Assembly: GCA_050258235.1 (NCBI GenBank)
Contig: JBLMYK010000145.1
Coordinates: 1-64,000 of the forward strand
Direction: 5' to 3'
Length of the DNA stretch: 64,000 nt
From: JAKOQB01 sp050258235
Lineage (GTDB): Bacteria; Pseudomonadota; Gammaproteobacteria; Burkholderiales; Burkholderiaceae_F
The notes below the pieces were generated by a model. It had not been told where the DNA came from. It saw only the letters and a program-made list of their open reading frames with translations, and searched no databases. Of the stretch, positions 8,656 to 19,030 are shown piece after piece (the stretch's first letter is position 1; every line of letters starts with the position of its first letter). The translations under genes and the position numbers were made by a program.

Positions 8656-9090
8656 TTACCGGACAACCAGCACCGGCCGGTTCGCGAACGCCAACACCTT
8701 CTGTGTTTCGCTGCCAAGGAACAATGACGAAACCTCCCCGCGACCATGGGAGGCCATCACGATCAGTTCGCAGTCGTTTTCCCGCGCTGTCTGCAGGATC
8801 GCGGCATGCGGGTGCTGCTGCTCCTTGATGACGCCAACGAAGGGAACCCTCTCACCGCGCGCCACCTGCTCCGCCTCAGTCAGTCGCTCGGTAGCGGTCG
8901 CGCCTGCCACCGCCATGTACTGACCTTCGGAGTCCGGCAGGACTTCGCCCAACCCGTAGTATGGATAGGGAGGTGTTGCCGTGCATGCGACGAGCGTCGC
9001 GTTAAGCGCCTTGGCAATGCCCACCGCGGTACGGATGGCCGTGGTCGACCGCGCTGAACCGTCTGTTGCGACAAGTATCTTCGCTGTCAT
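8656..9090 (-). CDS. Universal stress protein, UspA family
   Basis: This 144-residue single-domain Usp protein starts MTAKILVATDGSARST, the canonical beta-1/Asp opening. Near the C-terminus it has SHGRGEVSSLFLGSETQ and then PVLVVR, corresponding to the G-x-x-G-x9-G-S ATP-binding pattern, so it probably belongs to the nucleotide-binding subgroup. Usp proteins support survival under stress or growth arrest. The ATG at 9090 fits the family; a longer in-frame start at 9129 would add 13 residues unlike the family. The gene follows the atp operon terminator and is monocistronic. Confidence 0.9.
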   Translation of the reverse strand: MTAKILVATDGSARSTTAIRTAVGIAKALNATLVACTATPPYPYYGLGEVLPDSEGQYMAVAGATATERLTEAEQVARGERVPFVGVIKEQQHPHAAILQTARENDCELIVMASHGRGEVSSLFLGSETQKVLAFANRPVLVVR

Positions 9091-9178
9091 CGGCCTTAAC
9101 CCCTGTCTGCGCGTCTTCGCGACTGCCAAAGCAATAACCGTACAGCCGCATCGTAGTCACTTGCGTACCCGGCCGTGC

Positions 9179-9213
9179 CGAAACAAAAGCACGGGCGGCA
9201 CTTGGCCGCCCGT
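9179..9213 (-). terminator. Rho-independent terminator of the atp operon
   Basis: A perfect 9-bp stem (ACGGGCGGC at 9191-9199, GCCGCCCGT at 9205-9213) with a 5-base loop is followed, read leftward, by GCTTTTGTTTCG. It starts 20 bases after the atpC stop codon. Confidence 0.85.
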
Positions 9214-9232
9214 CGAACCTTCCAGCAGGCGA

Positions 9233-9649
9233 TCACTTTCCGCGCAGCTTCTTGATCGCTGCCAGCTGAGCGGCCAATGCCGACATCTCCGCCTCGACCT
9301 TGGCGATCTCGAGTTCGCTGCTGGCATTCTTGCGCGCCTCTTCGGCGGCCTTCAGCGCCTCGTTGGCCTTGGCCTCGTCGAGATCCTTGCCGCGTATGGC
9401 CGTATCGGCCAATACAGTGACGACTGTCGGTTGCACCTCAAGGATGCCGCCGGCGACAAACACCTGCTCCTCGCCGCTTTGCGCCGGCACCTTGATGCGC
9501 ACCACGCCCGGCTTGATGCGCGTGATCAGTGGCGCATGGCGCGGATAGATGCCGAGCTCGCCCGCCTCTCCCGGAAGCACGACGAATTCAGCCTCGCCGG
9601 TGAAAATGCTTTCCTCGGCGCTGACGACGTCGACATGTATGGTGGTCAT
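9233..9649 (-). CDS. atpC: ATP synthase F1 epsilon subunit
   Basis: AtpC is the central-stalk subunit that links gamma to the c-ring and can inhibit ATP hydrolysis. The 138-residue protein begins MTTIHVDVVSAEESIFTGEA, followed by VVLPGEAGELGIYPRHAPL, the conserved beta-sandwich, and ends in a two-helix C-terminal domain rich in Ala/Glu/Lys. It is the last gene of the operon, 87 bases after atpD. That gap holds an unusual heptamer repeat, and a terminator follows the gene. Confidence 0.97.
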   Translation of the reverse strand: MTTIHVDVVSAEESIFTGEAEFVVLPGEAGELGIYPRHAPLITRIKPGVVRIKVPAQSGEEQVFVAGGILEVQPTVVTVLADTAIRGKDLDEAKANEALKAAEEARKNASSELEIAKVEAEMSALAAQLAAIKKLRGK

Positions 9650-9652
9650 GAT

Positions 9653-9725
9653 CGTTGTCCGTTGTCCGTTGTCCGTTGTCCGTTACGGTGCCCAAGATGT
9701 CACGAGCGAACAGCAACGGGCAACG
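9653..9725. repeat. Tandem CGTTGTC heptamers with inverted partner between atpC and atpD
   Basis: Four exact tandem copies of CGTTGTC (9653-9680) and a partial fifth (to 9685) are followed by inverted-type units (GCAACGG GCAACG, about 9713-9725). The two parts could pair imperfectly in the intercistronic RNA. A closely similar arrangement occurs between boxB and boxC (51322-51409). Confidence 0.75.
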
Positions 9726-9736
9726 AGCTACCGGGG

Positions 9737-11161
9737 TTATTGCAGCTTCTTCGCCTTCTCGAACACCTCGTCGATCGTGCCGACCATGTAAAACGCCTGC
9801 TCGGGCAGAGCGTCGCACTCGCCCTCGACGATCATCTTGAAGCCGCGAATCGTTTCCTTCAGTGTCACGTACTTGCCGGGCGATCCGGTGAACACCTCGG
9901 CGACGTGGAACGGCTGCGACAGGAAGCGCTGGATCTTGCGCGCGCGCGCGACTGCCAGCTTGTCCTCAGGCGACAGCTCGTCCATGCCCAGGATCGCGAT
10001 GATGTCGCGCAGTTCCTTGTAGCGCTGCAGTGTGGCCTGCACGCGCCGCGTCGTGTTGTAGTGCTCCTCGCCGATCGTGTTCGGGTCGACCTGGCGCGAA
10101 GTCGAATCGAGTGGGTCGACCGCCGGGTAAATGCCGAGAGCAGCGATGTCGCGGCTCAGCACCACGGTCGCGTCGAGGTGGCCGAACGTCGTCGCCGGCG
10201 ACGGGTCGGTCAGGTCGTCCGCTGGTACGTACACGGCCTGAATCGACGTGATCGAGCCGGTCTTGGTCGAGGTGATGCGCTCCTGCAGGCGGCCCATCTC
10301 CTCGGCCAGCGTCGGCTGGTATCCCACCGCCGACGGCATGCGGCCGAGCAGGGCGGATACCTCGGTTCCGGCGAGCGTGTAGCGATAGATGTTGTCGACG
10401 AAGAACAGGATGTCGCGGCCCTCGTCGCGGAAGCGCTCGGCCATCGTCAGGCCGGTCAGGCCGACACGCAGCCGGTTGCCGGGCGGCTCGTTCATCTGCC
10501 CGAACACCATCGCCACTTTCGACTGCCGCAGGTCCTCCTGCACGATGACTTTGGCATCCGACATCTCGTGATAGAAGTCGTTGCCTTCGCGCGTGCGCTC
10601 GCCGACACCCGCGAACACCGACAGGCCCGAGTGCTGCTTCGCGATGTTGTTGATCAGCTCGAGCATGTTCACGGTCTTGCCCACGCCCGCGCCGCCGAAC
10701 AGGCCGATCTTGCCGCCCTTGGCGAACGGGCAGATCAGGTCGATGACCTTGATGCCGGTTTCGAGCAGCTCGACCGACGGCGACAGCTCGTCGAACTTCG
10801 GCGCCGGCTGGTGGATGGTGCGGTACTCGTCGGCCTGCACCGGGCCGCGCTCATCGATCGGGCGGCCGAGGATGTCCATCACGCGGCCGAGCGTGGCAGG
10901 CCCGACCGGCACCTTGATGCCTTCTCCGGTGTTGCGCACCTTCATGCCGCGGCGGATACCGTCGCTCGAGCCAAGCGCGATCGTGCGCACCACGCCGTCG
11001 CCGAGCTGCTGCTGCACCTCGAAGGTCAGGCCCTGCTCGACCAGCGTGTTGCCGGCATCGACCTCCAGCTTCAACGCGTCGTAGACCCTCGGCATCTGCT
11101 CGCGCGGGAACTCCACGTCCACCACCGCGCCGATGCACTGAACAATCGTTCCGATGCTCAT
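9737..11161 (-). CDS. atpD: ATP synthase F1 beta subunit (catalytic)
   Basis: AtpD carries the three catalytic sites of F1. The 474-residue protein begins MSIGTIVQCIGAVVDVEFPR and has the P-loop GGAGVGKTV, the GERTREGNDFYHEM segment with the catalytic Glu, and the ALLGRMPSAVGYQPTLAEEM loop. Length is slightly above the usual 460-466 residues. It sits between atpG (58-base gap) and atpC in the standard order. Confidence 0.98.
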   Translation of the reverse strand: MSIGTIVQCIGAVVDVEFPREQMPRVYDALKLEVDAGNTLVEQGLTFEVQQQLGDGVVRTIALGSSDGIRRGMKVRNTGEGIKVPVGPATLGRVMDILGRPIDERGPVQADEYRTIHQPAPKFDELSPSVELLETGIKVIDLICPFAKGGKIGLFGGAGVGKTVNMLELINNIAKQHSGLSVFAGVGERTREGNDFYHEMSDAKVIVQEDLRQSKVAMVFGQMNEPPGNRLRVGLTGLTMAERFRDEGRDILFFVDNIYRYTLAGTEVSALLGRMPSAVGYQPTLAEEMGRLQERITSTKTGSITSIQAVYVPADDLTDPSPATTFGHLDATVVLSRDIAALGIYPAVDPLDSTSRQVDPNTIGEEHYNTTRRVQATLQRYKELRDIIAILGMDELSPEDKLAVARARKIQRFLSQPFHVAEVFTGSPGKYVTLKETIRGFKMIVEGECDALPEQAFYMVGTIDEVFEKAKKLQ

Positions 11162-11219
11162 GACTCTTCCTTGCTTTCGAATTCGAATCCGTTACGAAAT
11201 CGCGGCGTTAAGTTCATCG

Positions 11220-12101
11220 CTACGAAACAGCAGCCGCGCCGCCGACGATTTCAGAGATCTCTTTGGTGATGCCGGCCTGGCGCGTCTTGTTGTAGACAAG
11301 CTGCAGCTCGTCGATCAGCTTCTTCGCGTTATCCGACGCCGATTTCATCGCCACCATGCGCGCACTCTGCTCGCACGCCATGTTCTCGACCACCGACTGG
11401 TAGATCAACGTCTCGACGTAGCGCGTCATCAGTTCGTCGATCACGCGCTGCGCGTCGGGCTCGTACAGGTAGTCCCATGCATAGGCGCGCCTCTCGGCCT
11501 CGCTCTGGGCGAGCTTTTCGGCCGACAGCGGAAGCAATTGCTCGATCGTCGGCTCCTGCTTCATCGTGTTGACGAAGCGCGAGTAGGCGATGTAGACGGC
11601 ATCGACCCTTCCCTCGGCGTAGGCATCGAGCTGCAGCTTGATCGGCCCGATCAGCCTTTCCATATGCGGCTTGTCGCCGAGCTGCACGACGCTCGACACG
11701 ATGTTGGCGTTCAGCCGCTGCAGGAATCCGAGGCCCTTGTTGCCGATCGCGGTGGCCTGGAACTTGGTCCCGTCGGACTCCCACTGCTTGATCCGCTGCA
11801 GCAGGGCGCGCTGTATGTTGGTGTTCAGTCCGCCGCACAGCCCCTTGTCGGTCGACACCATGATCAGTCCGACGTTGTGGATCTCCTTGCGGCGCGCGAC
11901 GAACGGGTGCCGGTATTCGGGGTTCGCCGAAGCCAGGTGCGCCGCGATGTTGCGGATCTTGTCGCCATACGGGCGTGCCTGGCGCATGCGGTCCTGCGCC
12001 CGGCGCATCTTGCTGGCGGCAACCATTTCCATCGCCTTGGTGATCTTGCGTGTGTTCTGCACGCTCTTGATCTTCAGGCGGATCTCTTTCGTACTCGGCA
12101 T
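11220..12101 (-). CDS. atpG: ATP synthase F1 gamma subunit
   Basis: AtpG is the rotating central shaft. The 293-residue protein has the conserved N-terminal helix (MPSTKEIRLKIKSVQNTRKI then TKAMEMVAASKMRRAQ), the STDKGLCGGLNTN motif in the Rossmann-like part, and a C-terminal helix ending AMKSASDNAKKLIDELQLVY and NKTRQAGITKEISEIVGGAA. Standard operon position between atpA (28-base gap) and atpD. Confidence 0.98.
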   Translation of the reverse strand: MPSTKEIRLKIKSVQNTRKITKAMEMVAASKMRRAQDRMRQARPYGDKIRNIAAHLASANPEYRHPFVARRKEIHNVGLIMVSTDKGLCGGLNTNIQRALLQRIKQWESDGTKFQATAIGNKGLGFLQRLNANIVSSVVQLGDKPHMERLIGPIKLQLDAYAEGRVDAVYIAYSRFVNTMKQEPTIEQLLPLSAEKLAQSEAERRAYAWDYLYEPDAQRVIDELMTRYVETLIYQSVVENMACEQSARMVAMKSASDNAKKLIDELQLVYNKTRQAGITKEISEIVGGAAAVS

Positions 12102-12129
12102 GGGTGCTTCCCGGCGCGCTCGATCAGAA

Positions 12130-13671
<1,542 letters not shown>

Positions 13672-13687
13672 CTTTCAACTCCAGTGA

Positions 13688-14230
13688 TCAGGCGGTCAGC
13701 GCGGCCTGCATGCGTGCAAGCTGCGTCCTGACCGAGGTATCGAGCACGTGATCGCCCACGGTCACGCGCACGCCGCCGATCAGGGCGGGGTCGACCTTGA
13801 CCTCGGGCTTCAGGCGCAGGCCGAATTTCTTCGTCAGCAGCCCAAGAAGTTCATTGACTTGCGCGTCGCCGATCGGGAATGCGGTCTCGATCAGGCAGTC
13901 GGCCACGCCGTCGGCTTCGTTCTTCAGCAGGCGGTACTGGCGTGCAATCTCCGGCAGCGTCGCGAGCCGCCCGTTGTCGATCAGCGTGCGCAGGAAATTC
14001 GCCACCGGCGCCGGCAGTTCCGCCTTCGTCAGCCCAGTGAGCAGATCGAAAGTGCGCGCGCTGTCCAGGTTCGGATCGGCGACGACCTGCGCGACCTGCG
14101 GATGCGCGGCCAACGCCGCCAATTCGTTCACCAGTGCGCCCCAGGATTCGCGCGCATCCGCCCCCGCCGCTGTAGCGGCGGCAAACAGCGCCTCGGCGTA
14201 AGGCCGCGCGACTGTCGAAAGCTCAGCCAT
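13688..14230 (-). CDS. atpH: ATP synthase F1 delta subunit
   Basis: AtpH joins the top of the alpha3beta3 hexamer to the b-subunit stator. The 180-residue protein begins MAELSTVARPYAEALF, the classic delta opening, and ends with GVRVTVGDHVLDTSVRTQLA, the conserved C-terminal signature. It is 3 bases after atpF. Confidence 0.97.
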   Translation of the reverse strand: MAELSTVARPYAEALFAAATAAGADARESWGALVNELAALAAHPQVAQVVADPNLDSARTFDLLTGLTKAELPAPVANFLRTLIDNGRLATLPEIARQYRLLKNEADGVADCLIETAFPIGDAQVNELLGLLTKKFGLRLKPEVKVDPALIGGVRVTVGDHVLDTSVRTQLARMQAALTA

Positions 14231-14233
14231 CGT

Positions 14234-14704
14234 CTACAGCTTTCCTTTCAGTTGCGCTAGAAGATCAGCATGGACCTGCGCGTTGACTTCTTTCTTCAGG
14301 ATCTGCTCGGCGCCCGCAACCGCCAGCGCCGCAACCTGGTCGCGCAACTCTTCCTTGGCGCGCTGCATCGCCTGTTCGGCCTCGGCGCGCGCATTGGCGA
14401 TCAGGCGGTCGGCCTCGACCTTGGCCTGCGCGCGTGCCTCCTCGATGATCTGCTGTCCGTGCCTTTCGGTCTCGGCGATCATCGCCTGTGCGCGGCCACG
14501 CGCCTCGGCATCGAGGTGCGCGATCTTGCGCTGCGCCTCGTCCAGGCTCTTGTTCCCCTGTTCCGCAGCGGCCAGGCCATCGGCGATCTTCTTGCGCCGG
14601 TCGTCCATGGCCCGCATGATCGGCGGCCAGATGAACCTGGCCGTGAACCAGATGAAAAGCGCAAAGACGACCGCTTGCGCAATCAGCGTGAAGTTGATGT
14701 TCAT
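14234..14704 (-). CDS. atpF: ATP synthase Fo b subunit
   Basis: AtpF is the peripheral stalk. Its 156 residues comprise one N-terminal membrane helix (NINFTLIAQAVVFALFIWFT, then the conserved KF/RF-I-WPPI element) and a long Ala/Glu/Arg-rich helical domain that dimerises. It lies 24 bases after atpE. Confidence 0.97.
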   Translation of the reverse strand: MNINFTLIAQAVVFALFIWFTARFIWPPIMRAMDDRRKKIADGLAAAEQGNKSLDEAQRKIAHLDAEARGRAQAMIAETERHGQQIIEEARAQAKVEADRLIANARAEAEQAMQRAKEELRDQVAALAVAGAEQILKKEVNAQVHADLLAQLKGKL

Positions 14705-14728
14705 ACCGCCTCCGCGGCGCGCCGCGCG

Positions 14729-15001
14729 CTAGCGCACGACGGTGAGGAGCGGATTCGCGAATGCGAACATCATTGCCAGGCCGACGCCGATGATGAACGA
14801 GGCGTCGATCAGGCCGAGCAGCAGGAACACTTTCGCCTGCAGGCTGTTGGTCAGCTCGGGCTGGCGCGCGGCCGCCTCGAGGAACCGGCTGCACATGATG
14901 CCCACGCCGATGCACGCACCGGCGGCGCCGACGCCGATCATCAGACCGATGCCGATGCCCGTGTAAGCCTGAATCATCGCGAGAAGTTGCAGCTTTTCCA
15001 T
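14729..15001 (-). CDS. atpE: ATP synthase Fo c subunit
   Basis: AtpE forms the proton-translocating ring. The 90-residue protein is a two-helix hairpin. The polar loop contains ARQPEL, and the second helix has LLGLIDASFIIGVGLAMMFA with Asp66 as the proton-carrying carboxylate. The residues around it do not show the known sodium-binding set, so proton coupling is likely. The gene is 50 bases after atpB. Confidence 0.97.
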   Translation of the reverse strand: MEKLQLLAMIQAYTGIGIGLMIGVGAAGACIGVGIMCSRFLEAAARQPELTNSLQAKVFLLLGLIDASFIIGVGLAMMFAFANPLLTVVR

Positions 15002-15051
15002 TGCGATTGCCTTTCTACCTTGTTAATTGAAAAGAATTCCGTCTTCGTGGC

Positions 15052-15906
15052 TCAGTGATGCTCGTGTGCCAGTGCAATGTAGACAACGGTCAACATCATG
15101 AAGATGTACGCCTGCAGCACGACGATCAGGATGTGAAAGATCGCCCACCCCAGTCCCAGAACCGAGCTGGCGATCGTTCCGGTGATCCCGGTCGCCGCCC
15201 ACATCCACAACAGCAGGAAGATGATTTCTCCGGCGTACATGTTTCCAAACAACCGCAGCGAGTGCGACAGCGGTTTCGACAGGTACTCGATCAGATTGAA
15301 CAGCAGGTTCGCGCAGGCGAGCAGCAGCCCCGCGATCCACTTCAGCGGATTGAGCGTGACGTCGACCATGCCGAACGGCGCGCAGAAGAGTTCGTGGAAC
15401 CAGCCGCCCACGCCCTTGGCCGCGATGCCGAAGCCGATCATCAGCAGCCATACCGACAATGACAGCGCGAACGTCGTGTTCACGTCGGCGGTGGGAACGA
15501 TGCGGAATCCTTCCGGTGCGAACAGGTGTGTCACTTTCGTGATCCAGTCGATCGGCAGGAAGTCCATCGCATTCATCAGCAGGACCCACACGAAAACAGT
15601 GAGCGCCGCGGGGGCGACAAAGCGATCGCGATTGCCGTGATGGAAGATCCCCTTCACCTGCTCGTCGATGAACTCGACCGCGAGCTCGATGAAGGCCTGA
15701 CGCCGGTTCGGCACGCCCGAGGTGACGCCGCGCGCAACCCACCAGAAGAAGAAGATCCCGACGCAGCCCACCAACGCCGCGGTCACCAGCGAGTCGATGT
15801 GCAGCACCCAGAAACCACCGTCCCCGACTGGATGGTGGAAGTAGTTCAGATGATGCTGGATGTACGCGCTGGGGGTCAGTTCCGATTCGGCTGCCATCGT
15901 CGTCAA
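15052..15906 (-). CDS. atpB: ATP synthase Fo a subunit
   Basis: AtpB provides the proton half-channels. The 284-residue polytopic protein has about five membrane segments. It contains SLRLFGNMYAGEIIFLLLW with the essential Arg in the fourth helix and the conserved Asn/Glu after it. Its last segment (LQAYIFMMLTVVYIALAHEH) is also typical. It lies 9 bases after atpI. Confidence 0.97.
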   Translation of the reverse strand: MTTMAAESELTPSAYIQHHLNYFHHPVGDGGFWVLHIDSLVTAALVGCVGIFFFWWVARGVTSGVPNRRQAFIELAVEFIDEQVKGIFHHGNRDRFVAPAALTVFVWVLLMNAMDFLPIDWITKVTHLFAPEGFRIVPTADVNTTFALSLSVWLLMIGFGIAAKGVGGWFHELFCAPFGMVDVTLNPLKWIAGLLLACANLLFNLIEYLSKPLSHSLRLFGNMYAGEIIFLLLWMWAATGITGTIASSVLGLGWAIFHILIVVLQAYIFMMLTVVYIALAHEHH

Positions 15907-15915
15907 ATCCGTCAG

Positions 15916-16314
15916 CTATTCATCACGCGTGAACAGCGCCGAAGAAAAGATCAGAAGTGTTAGAGCAAAGGACACAAAAAAAGCTGCCGCGACGATGTCC
16001 CGATACGTCGCCAGCACCAGCCAGAGCAGCACAATGATCAACAGGACACGGACGCCCTCTGCCTTCAGCGCGCCGTACAGGATTCCTCCCGCCGAGTCCG
16101 CCGGCCGCCGGGTCGCGATGAAGCCTGCAACCACGCCGGTCGTGATGCTGATCATTCCCCCCAATGCCGCCGATACGGCGCCATGCATTCCTGCCCACAG
16201 TGCCGCGACAACGACAAGGACCGCCGTCGCCACCGCCTGCCGACGGATCGCGGTTCGAATCGGCCGCCCCAAGCCAACACGCCGATCACTCGTGAACACG
16301 ACCTGACTCGACAT
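15916..16314 (-). CDS. atpI: ATP synthase assembly protein AtpI
   Basis: AtpI is a small membrane protein that helps assemble or stabilise the c-ring. The ATG at 16314 gives 132 residues with four membrane segments. The longer frame up to 16401 begins with 29 basic, non-hydrophobic residues unlike AtpI, so it was not used. It is the first gene of the atp operon, with about 100 bases to parB upstream, where the operon promoter should lie. Confidence 0.88.
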   Translation of the reverse strand: MSSQVVFTSDRRVGLGRPIRTAIRRQAVATAVLVVVAALWAGMHGAVSAALGGMISITTGVVAGFIATRRPADSAGGILYGALKAEGVRVLLIIVLLWLVLATYRDIVAAAFFVSFALTLLIFSSALFTRDE

Positions 16315-16416
16315 CCTGCGGAGCCCGTGATTGTATCGAAACCGTTCGGCGCGCCGCAAACGCGGGCTCCGCCACACCGGCAAGCCCGGCTGCTGCCGCA
16401 CACCCAGCTTGCGCGC

Positions 16417-17277
16417 TCAGCCTTTTAACCGCGCAACGAGTCCGTCGAGTTGATCCAGGCTAGAAAACTCGATCGTCAGACGACCCTTGCCCTTTGCGTT
16501 GGCGCTCAACCTGACGACGGCGCCGAGCGAGTCGGCCAGTTCTTCTTCCAGCCGCTCCACGTCCCGGCTGCGCCTCGCGGATTTCGCGGCGGCGCGGTCC
16601 ACACCTCCGCGTTGTGTGCGCGCGACGAGCGCTTCGGCTTCGCGTACCGAAAGGCCCTTGACGACGATCTGGTGTCCGAGCTGCACCTGGGTCGCAGAGT
16701 CGACAGCCAGCAATGCGCGCGCGTGCCCCATGTCGAGCTGGCCGCCCAGCAGCATTTCCTGAACAGGAGCGGCCAGATTGAGAAGGCGAAGCAGGTTCGA
16801 GGTCGCGCTGCGCGAGCGCCCGATCGCGTCTGCCGCCTGATCGTGGGTGAAGCCGAATTCCCGGATCAGGCGCTGGACCCCCTGCGCCTCTTCGAGCGCA
16901 TTCAGATCTTCGCGCTGAATGTTCTCGATCAGCGCCATCGCCAGCGCCGCCTCATCCGGCACGTTGCGAACCAGAACGGGGACCTCGCTGAGGCCGGCGA
17001 GCTGCGCCGCGCGGTAGCGGCGTTCACCGGCAATGATCTCGTAACGATCTTCACCGCTCGCGCGCACCAGAATCGGCTGCATCATCCCCTGCGCGCGAAT
17101 GGAGTCTGCGAGTTCCTGCAGCGCTTCCGCGTTCATGCGCGAGCGCGGCTGGTATCTTCCGGGCCGCAGGCGGGAAAGCGGCAGCGCGGTGATTCCCGCC
17201 GTCGGTGGCGGCGTGTCCGAGCTGCCGCCAAGCAGCGCATCGAGACCGCGGCCAAGCGCTTTCGGTCGTTTGATCAC
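16417..17277 (-). CDS. parB: Chromosome-partitioning protein ParB (CTPase)
   Basis: ParB binds parS, spreads along DNA as a CTP-dependent clamp and loads condensin near the origin. The 286-residue protein has an N-terminal start rich in Lys/Arg (KRPKALGRGLDALLGG), the CTP-binding motif GERRYRAAQLAGL, the ENIQREDLNALEEA segment, and a helix-turn-helix around FTHDQAADAIGRSRSATSNL. A C-terminal dimerisation domain ends the protein. Two parS-like sites lie at 21725-21740 and 21944-21959. The gene is 9 bases after a GNAT gene that separates it from parA. Confidence 0.97.
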   Translation of the reverse strand: MIKRPKALGRGLDALLGGSSDTPPPTAGITALPLSRLRPGRYQPRSRMNAEALQELADSIRAQGMMQPILVRASGEDRYEIIAGERRYRAAQLAGLSEVPVLVRNVPDEAALAMALIENIQREDLNALEEAQGVQRLIREFGFTHDQAADAIGRSRSATSNLLRLLNLAAPVQEMLLGGQLDMGHARALLAVDSATQVQLGHQIVVKGLSVREAEALVARTQRGGVDRAAAKSARRSRDVERLEEELADSLGAVVRLSANAKGKGRLTIEFSSLDQLDGLVARLKG

Positions 17278-17286
17278 CGATCTCCC

Positions 17287-18111
17287 CTAATGAAGCAGGT
17301 CATCGACGAGCCCAGCAGGTCGCCGATACCAGTATGCATAGCGATCTTCGAATCCGAATTTCGCATAGATGCCGCGGGCATCCGCATTGCCGGCATCGAC
17401 CTGCAAGTATGCTGCCGTCGCCCGCGCTGCACGCGCATCCTCGAGCAACAGCGCGGTCAGTGCACTGCCGAAGCCGCGGCCGCGCCACGGCGGCGCGGTA
17501 ACGATGTCGTACAGGCCCGCCAGATCGCCCTCGATCACGACCTGGCCAGCCGCCACCGCTTCGTCGTCGACGTACAGCGCTCGACGCAGCGACGAATCGC
17601 GCAGCGCCGATCCCTGCAGGCGCGACTGGTGCGCGCGCACCTGCGACAGGGGCGTTCCGCGCAGCCTGCCGACCACCGCGGCAAACTCGTTGACGTCCAC
17701 GCAGCGGGACTCTGCACCGATGGCGGTGGCGCGCCCTTCATTGCCCGCGGATTCGAGGGGCACCGTCATCACGTGCGTCGGATCGATGGCCTCGAAATCC
17801 CTCTTCTCGAGGAAGTTGTCGAGCGACTCCGGCTGCGAGAACGGCGTGACGCGAAACAACAACGGAATGCTCGCGCGCTCGTAGTAGCGACGACACAGGG
17901 CAAGCTTCGTATCGAGGTCGAGACGCCCGGCGCTCACCGCGTTTACGGACCGTGCCCGACGGGCCCTGCCGGGCGAGAAGCGCAGCAGCCACCCATCGAC
18001 GAGTAGCTGCTCGGCAGGTTGAGCCGCGTTAAGCCCGGCGTCCTCGATCCGCGCGAGACCGGCCTCGACAGGTGAGCGGAGATTCGCCGCAATCGTGGCG
18101 GGATCGAACAC
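17287..18111 (-). CDS. GNAT-family N-acetyltransferase between parA and parB
   Basis: The 274-residue protein has a C-terminal GNAT acetyl-CoA-binding motif A around residues 212-232 (APPWRGRGFGSALTALLLED, of the R/Q-x-x-G-x-G/A type). The following YLQVDAGNADARGIYAKFGF is the typical motif B. The N-terminal half is less conserved and may hold a second degenerate GNAT fold. It lies 1 base after parA and 9 bases before parB, so all three are almost certainly co-transcribed. The substrate is unknown. A role in partitioning is not implied by the sequence, but the tight spacing is notable. Confidence 0.85.
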   Translation of the reverse strand: MFDPATIAANLRSPVEAGLARIEDAGLNAAQPAEQLLVDGWLLRFSPGRARRARSVNAVSAGRLDLDTKLALCRRYYERASIPLLFRVTPFSQPESLDNFLEKRDFEAIDPTHVMTVPLESAGNEGRATAIGAESRCVDVNEFAAVVGRLRGTPLSQVRAHQSRLQGSALRDSSLRRALYVDDEAVAAGQVVIEGDLAGLYDIVTAPPWRGRGFGSALTALLLEDARAARATAAYLQVDAGNADARGIYAKFGFEDRYAYWYRRPAGLVDDLLH

Positions 18112-18112
18112 T

Positions 18113-18889
18113 TCAGGCCGCCTTCATGCGTTCGATCATTTCGCGGCCGAAAGCGGCGTACGCCTGCGCCCCCTTGGACAGAGGGTCGTACACGACGCCA
18201 GGGACGCCGTGGCTCGGCGCTTCGGCCAGCCTGACGTTGCGTGGAATGATCGTCTTGAACACCTTGTCGCCGAAATGCGCCGCCAACTGATCGGCCACCT
18301 GCTGCTGCAATGTCATGCGCGGATCGAACATCACGCGCAGCAGTCCGATGATCGCCAGGCGCGGGTTGAGATGCGCATGGACGCGCTTGATCGTATTGAC
18401 CAGGTCGGTCAAGCCCTCAAGCGCAAAATACTCGCACTGCATCGGGATGATGACGCCGTAGGTGGCACACAGGCCGTTCAGCGTGAGCAAGGACAGCGAC
18501 GGCGGACAATCGATCAAGATGAAGTCGTATTCGGCCTCGATTGCGGCCAGCGCATCCCGGAGCCGCAGCTCGCGCCGGTCGACGTCGACCAGCTCCACCT
18601 CGGCGCCGGCCAGTTCGCGATTGCTCGGCAGCACGTCGTACCTGCCGGCATCGGACCGCTGGATCGCTTCGCGCGCCGTCGCCAGTCCGAGGAGCACCTG
18701 ATAGACGGAACGCGGCAACTGGCGCTTGTCGATGCCGCTTCCCATCGTGGCGTTTCCCTGCGGATCGAGGTCGACGAGCAGCACGCGCTGGCCGAGCGCG
18801 GCGAGGCCCGCCGCGAGATTGATGCAGGTCGTCGTCTTGCCGACTCCCCCCTTCTGATTGGCGATGCAGAAGATGCGCGCCAAGGTCAC
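18113..18889 (-). CDS. parA: Chromosome-partitioning ATPase ParA (Soj type)
   Basis: ParA is a Walker-type ATPase that moves ParB-parS complexes over the nucleoid. The 258-residue protein has the deviant Walker A KGGVGKTT near residue 12, the ALGQRVLLVDLDPQGNATMG switch I region and DCPPSLSLLTLNGL as Walker B. It lacks the N-terminal helix-turn-helix of plasmid type Ia ParA, so it is the chromosomal Soj type. It is first in the parA-GNAT-parB set, downstream of rsmG. Confidence 0.97.
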   Translation of the reverse strand: MTLARIFCIANQKGGVGKTTTCINLAAGLAALGQRVLLVDLDPQGNATMGSGIDKRQLPRSVYQVLLGLATAREAIQRSDAGRYDVLPSNRELAGAEVELVDVDRRELRLRDALAAIEAEYDFILIDCPPSLSLLTLNGLCATYGVIIPMQCEYFALEGLTDLVNTIKRVHAHLNPRLAIIGLLRVMFDPRMTLQQQVADQLAAHFGDKVFKTIIPRNVRLAEAPSHGVPGVVYDPLSKGAQAYAAFGREMIERMKAA

Positions 18890-19030
18890 CGCCTCATTGG
18901 TTGATCGACTTGTTCGCCGTATGTCCGCAATTTACACAGGGCGCGTCATCGCGGTGTCGGCAAGCGAAGCGCCGCCACCATGGCGTGACACCGAAGCTGG
19001 GCGTCCTGCTTGCGAGTGAAGCGGTCGATT

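Noticed and set aside
8981..11269. Long open frame on the + strand opposite atpC and atpD
   Set aside because: It is antisense to two certain genes, has no recognisable domain and reflects high-GC codon bias. The same holds for other long antisense frames, such as 30806-34045 (-), 33115-37182 (+) and 39418-41736 (-).
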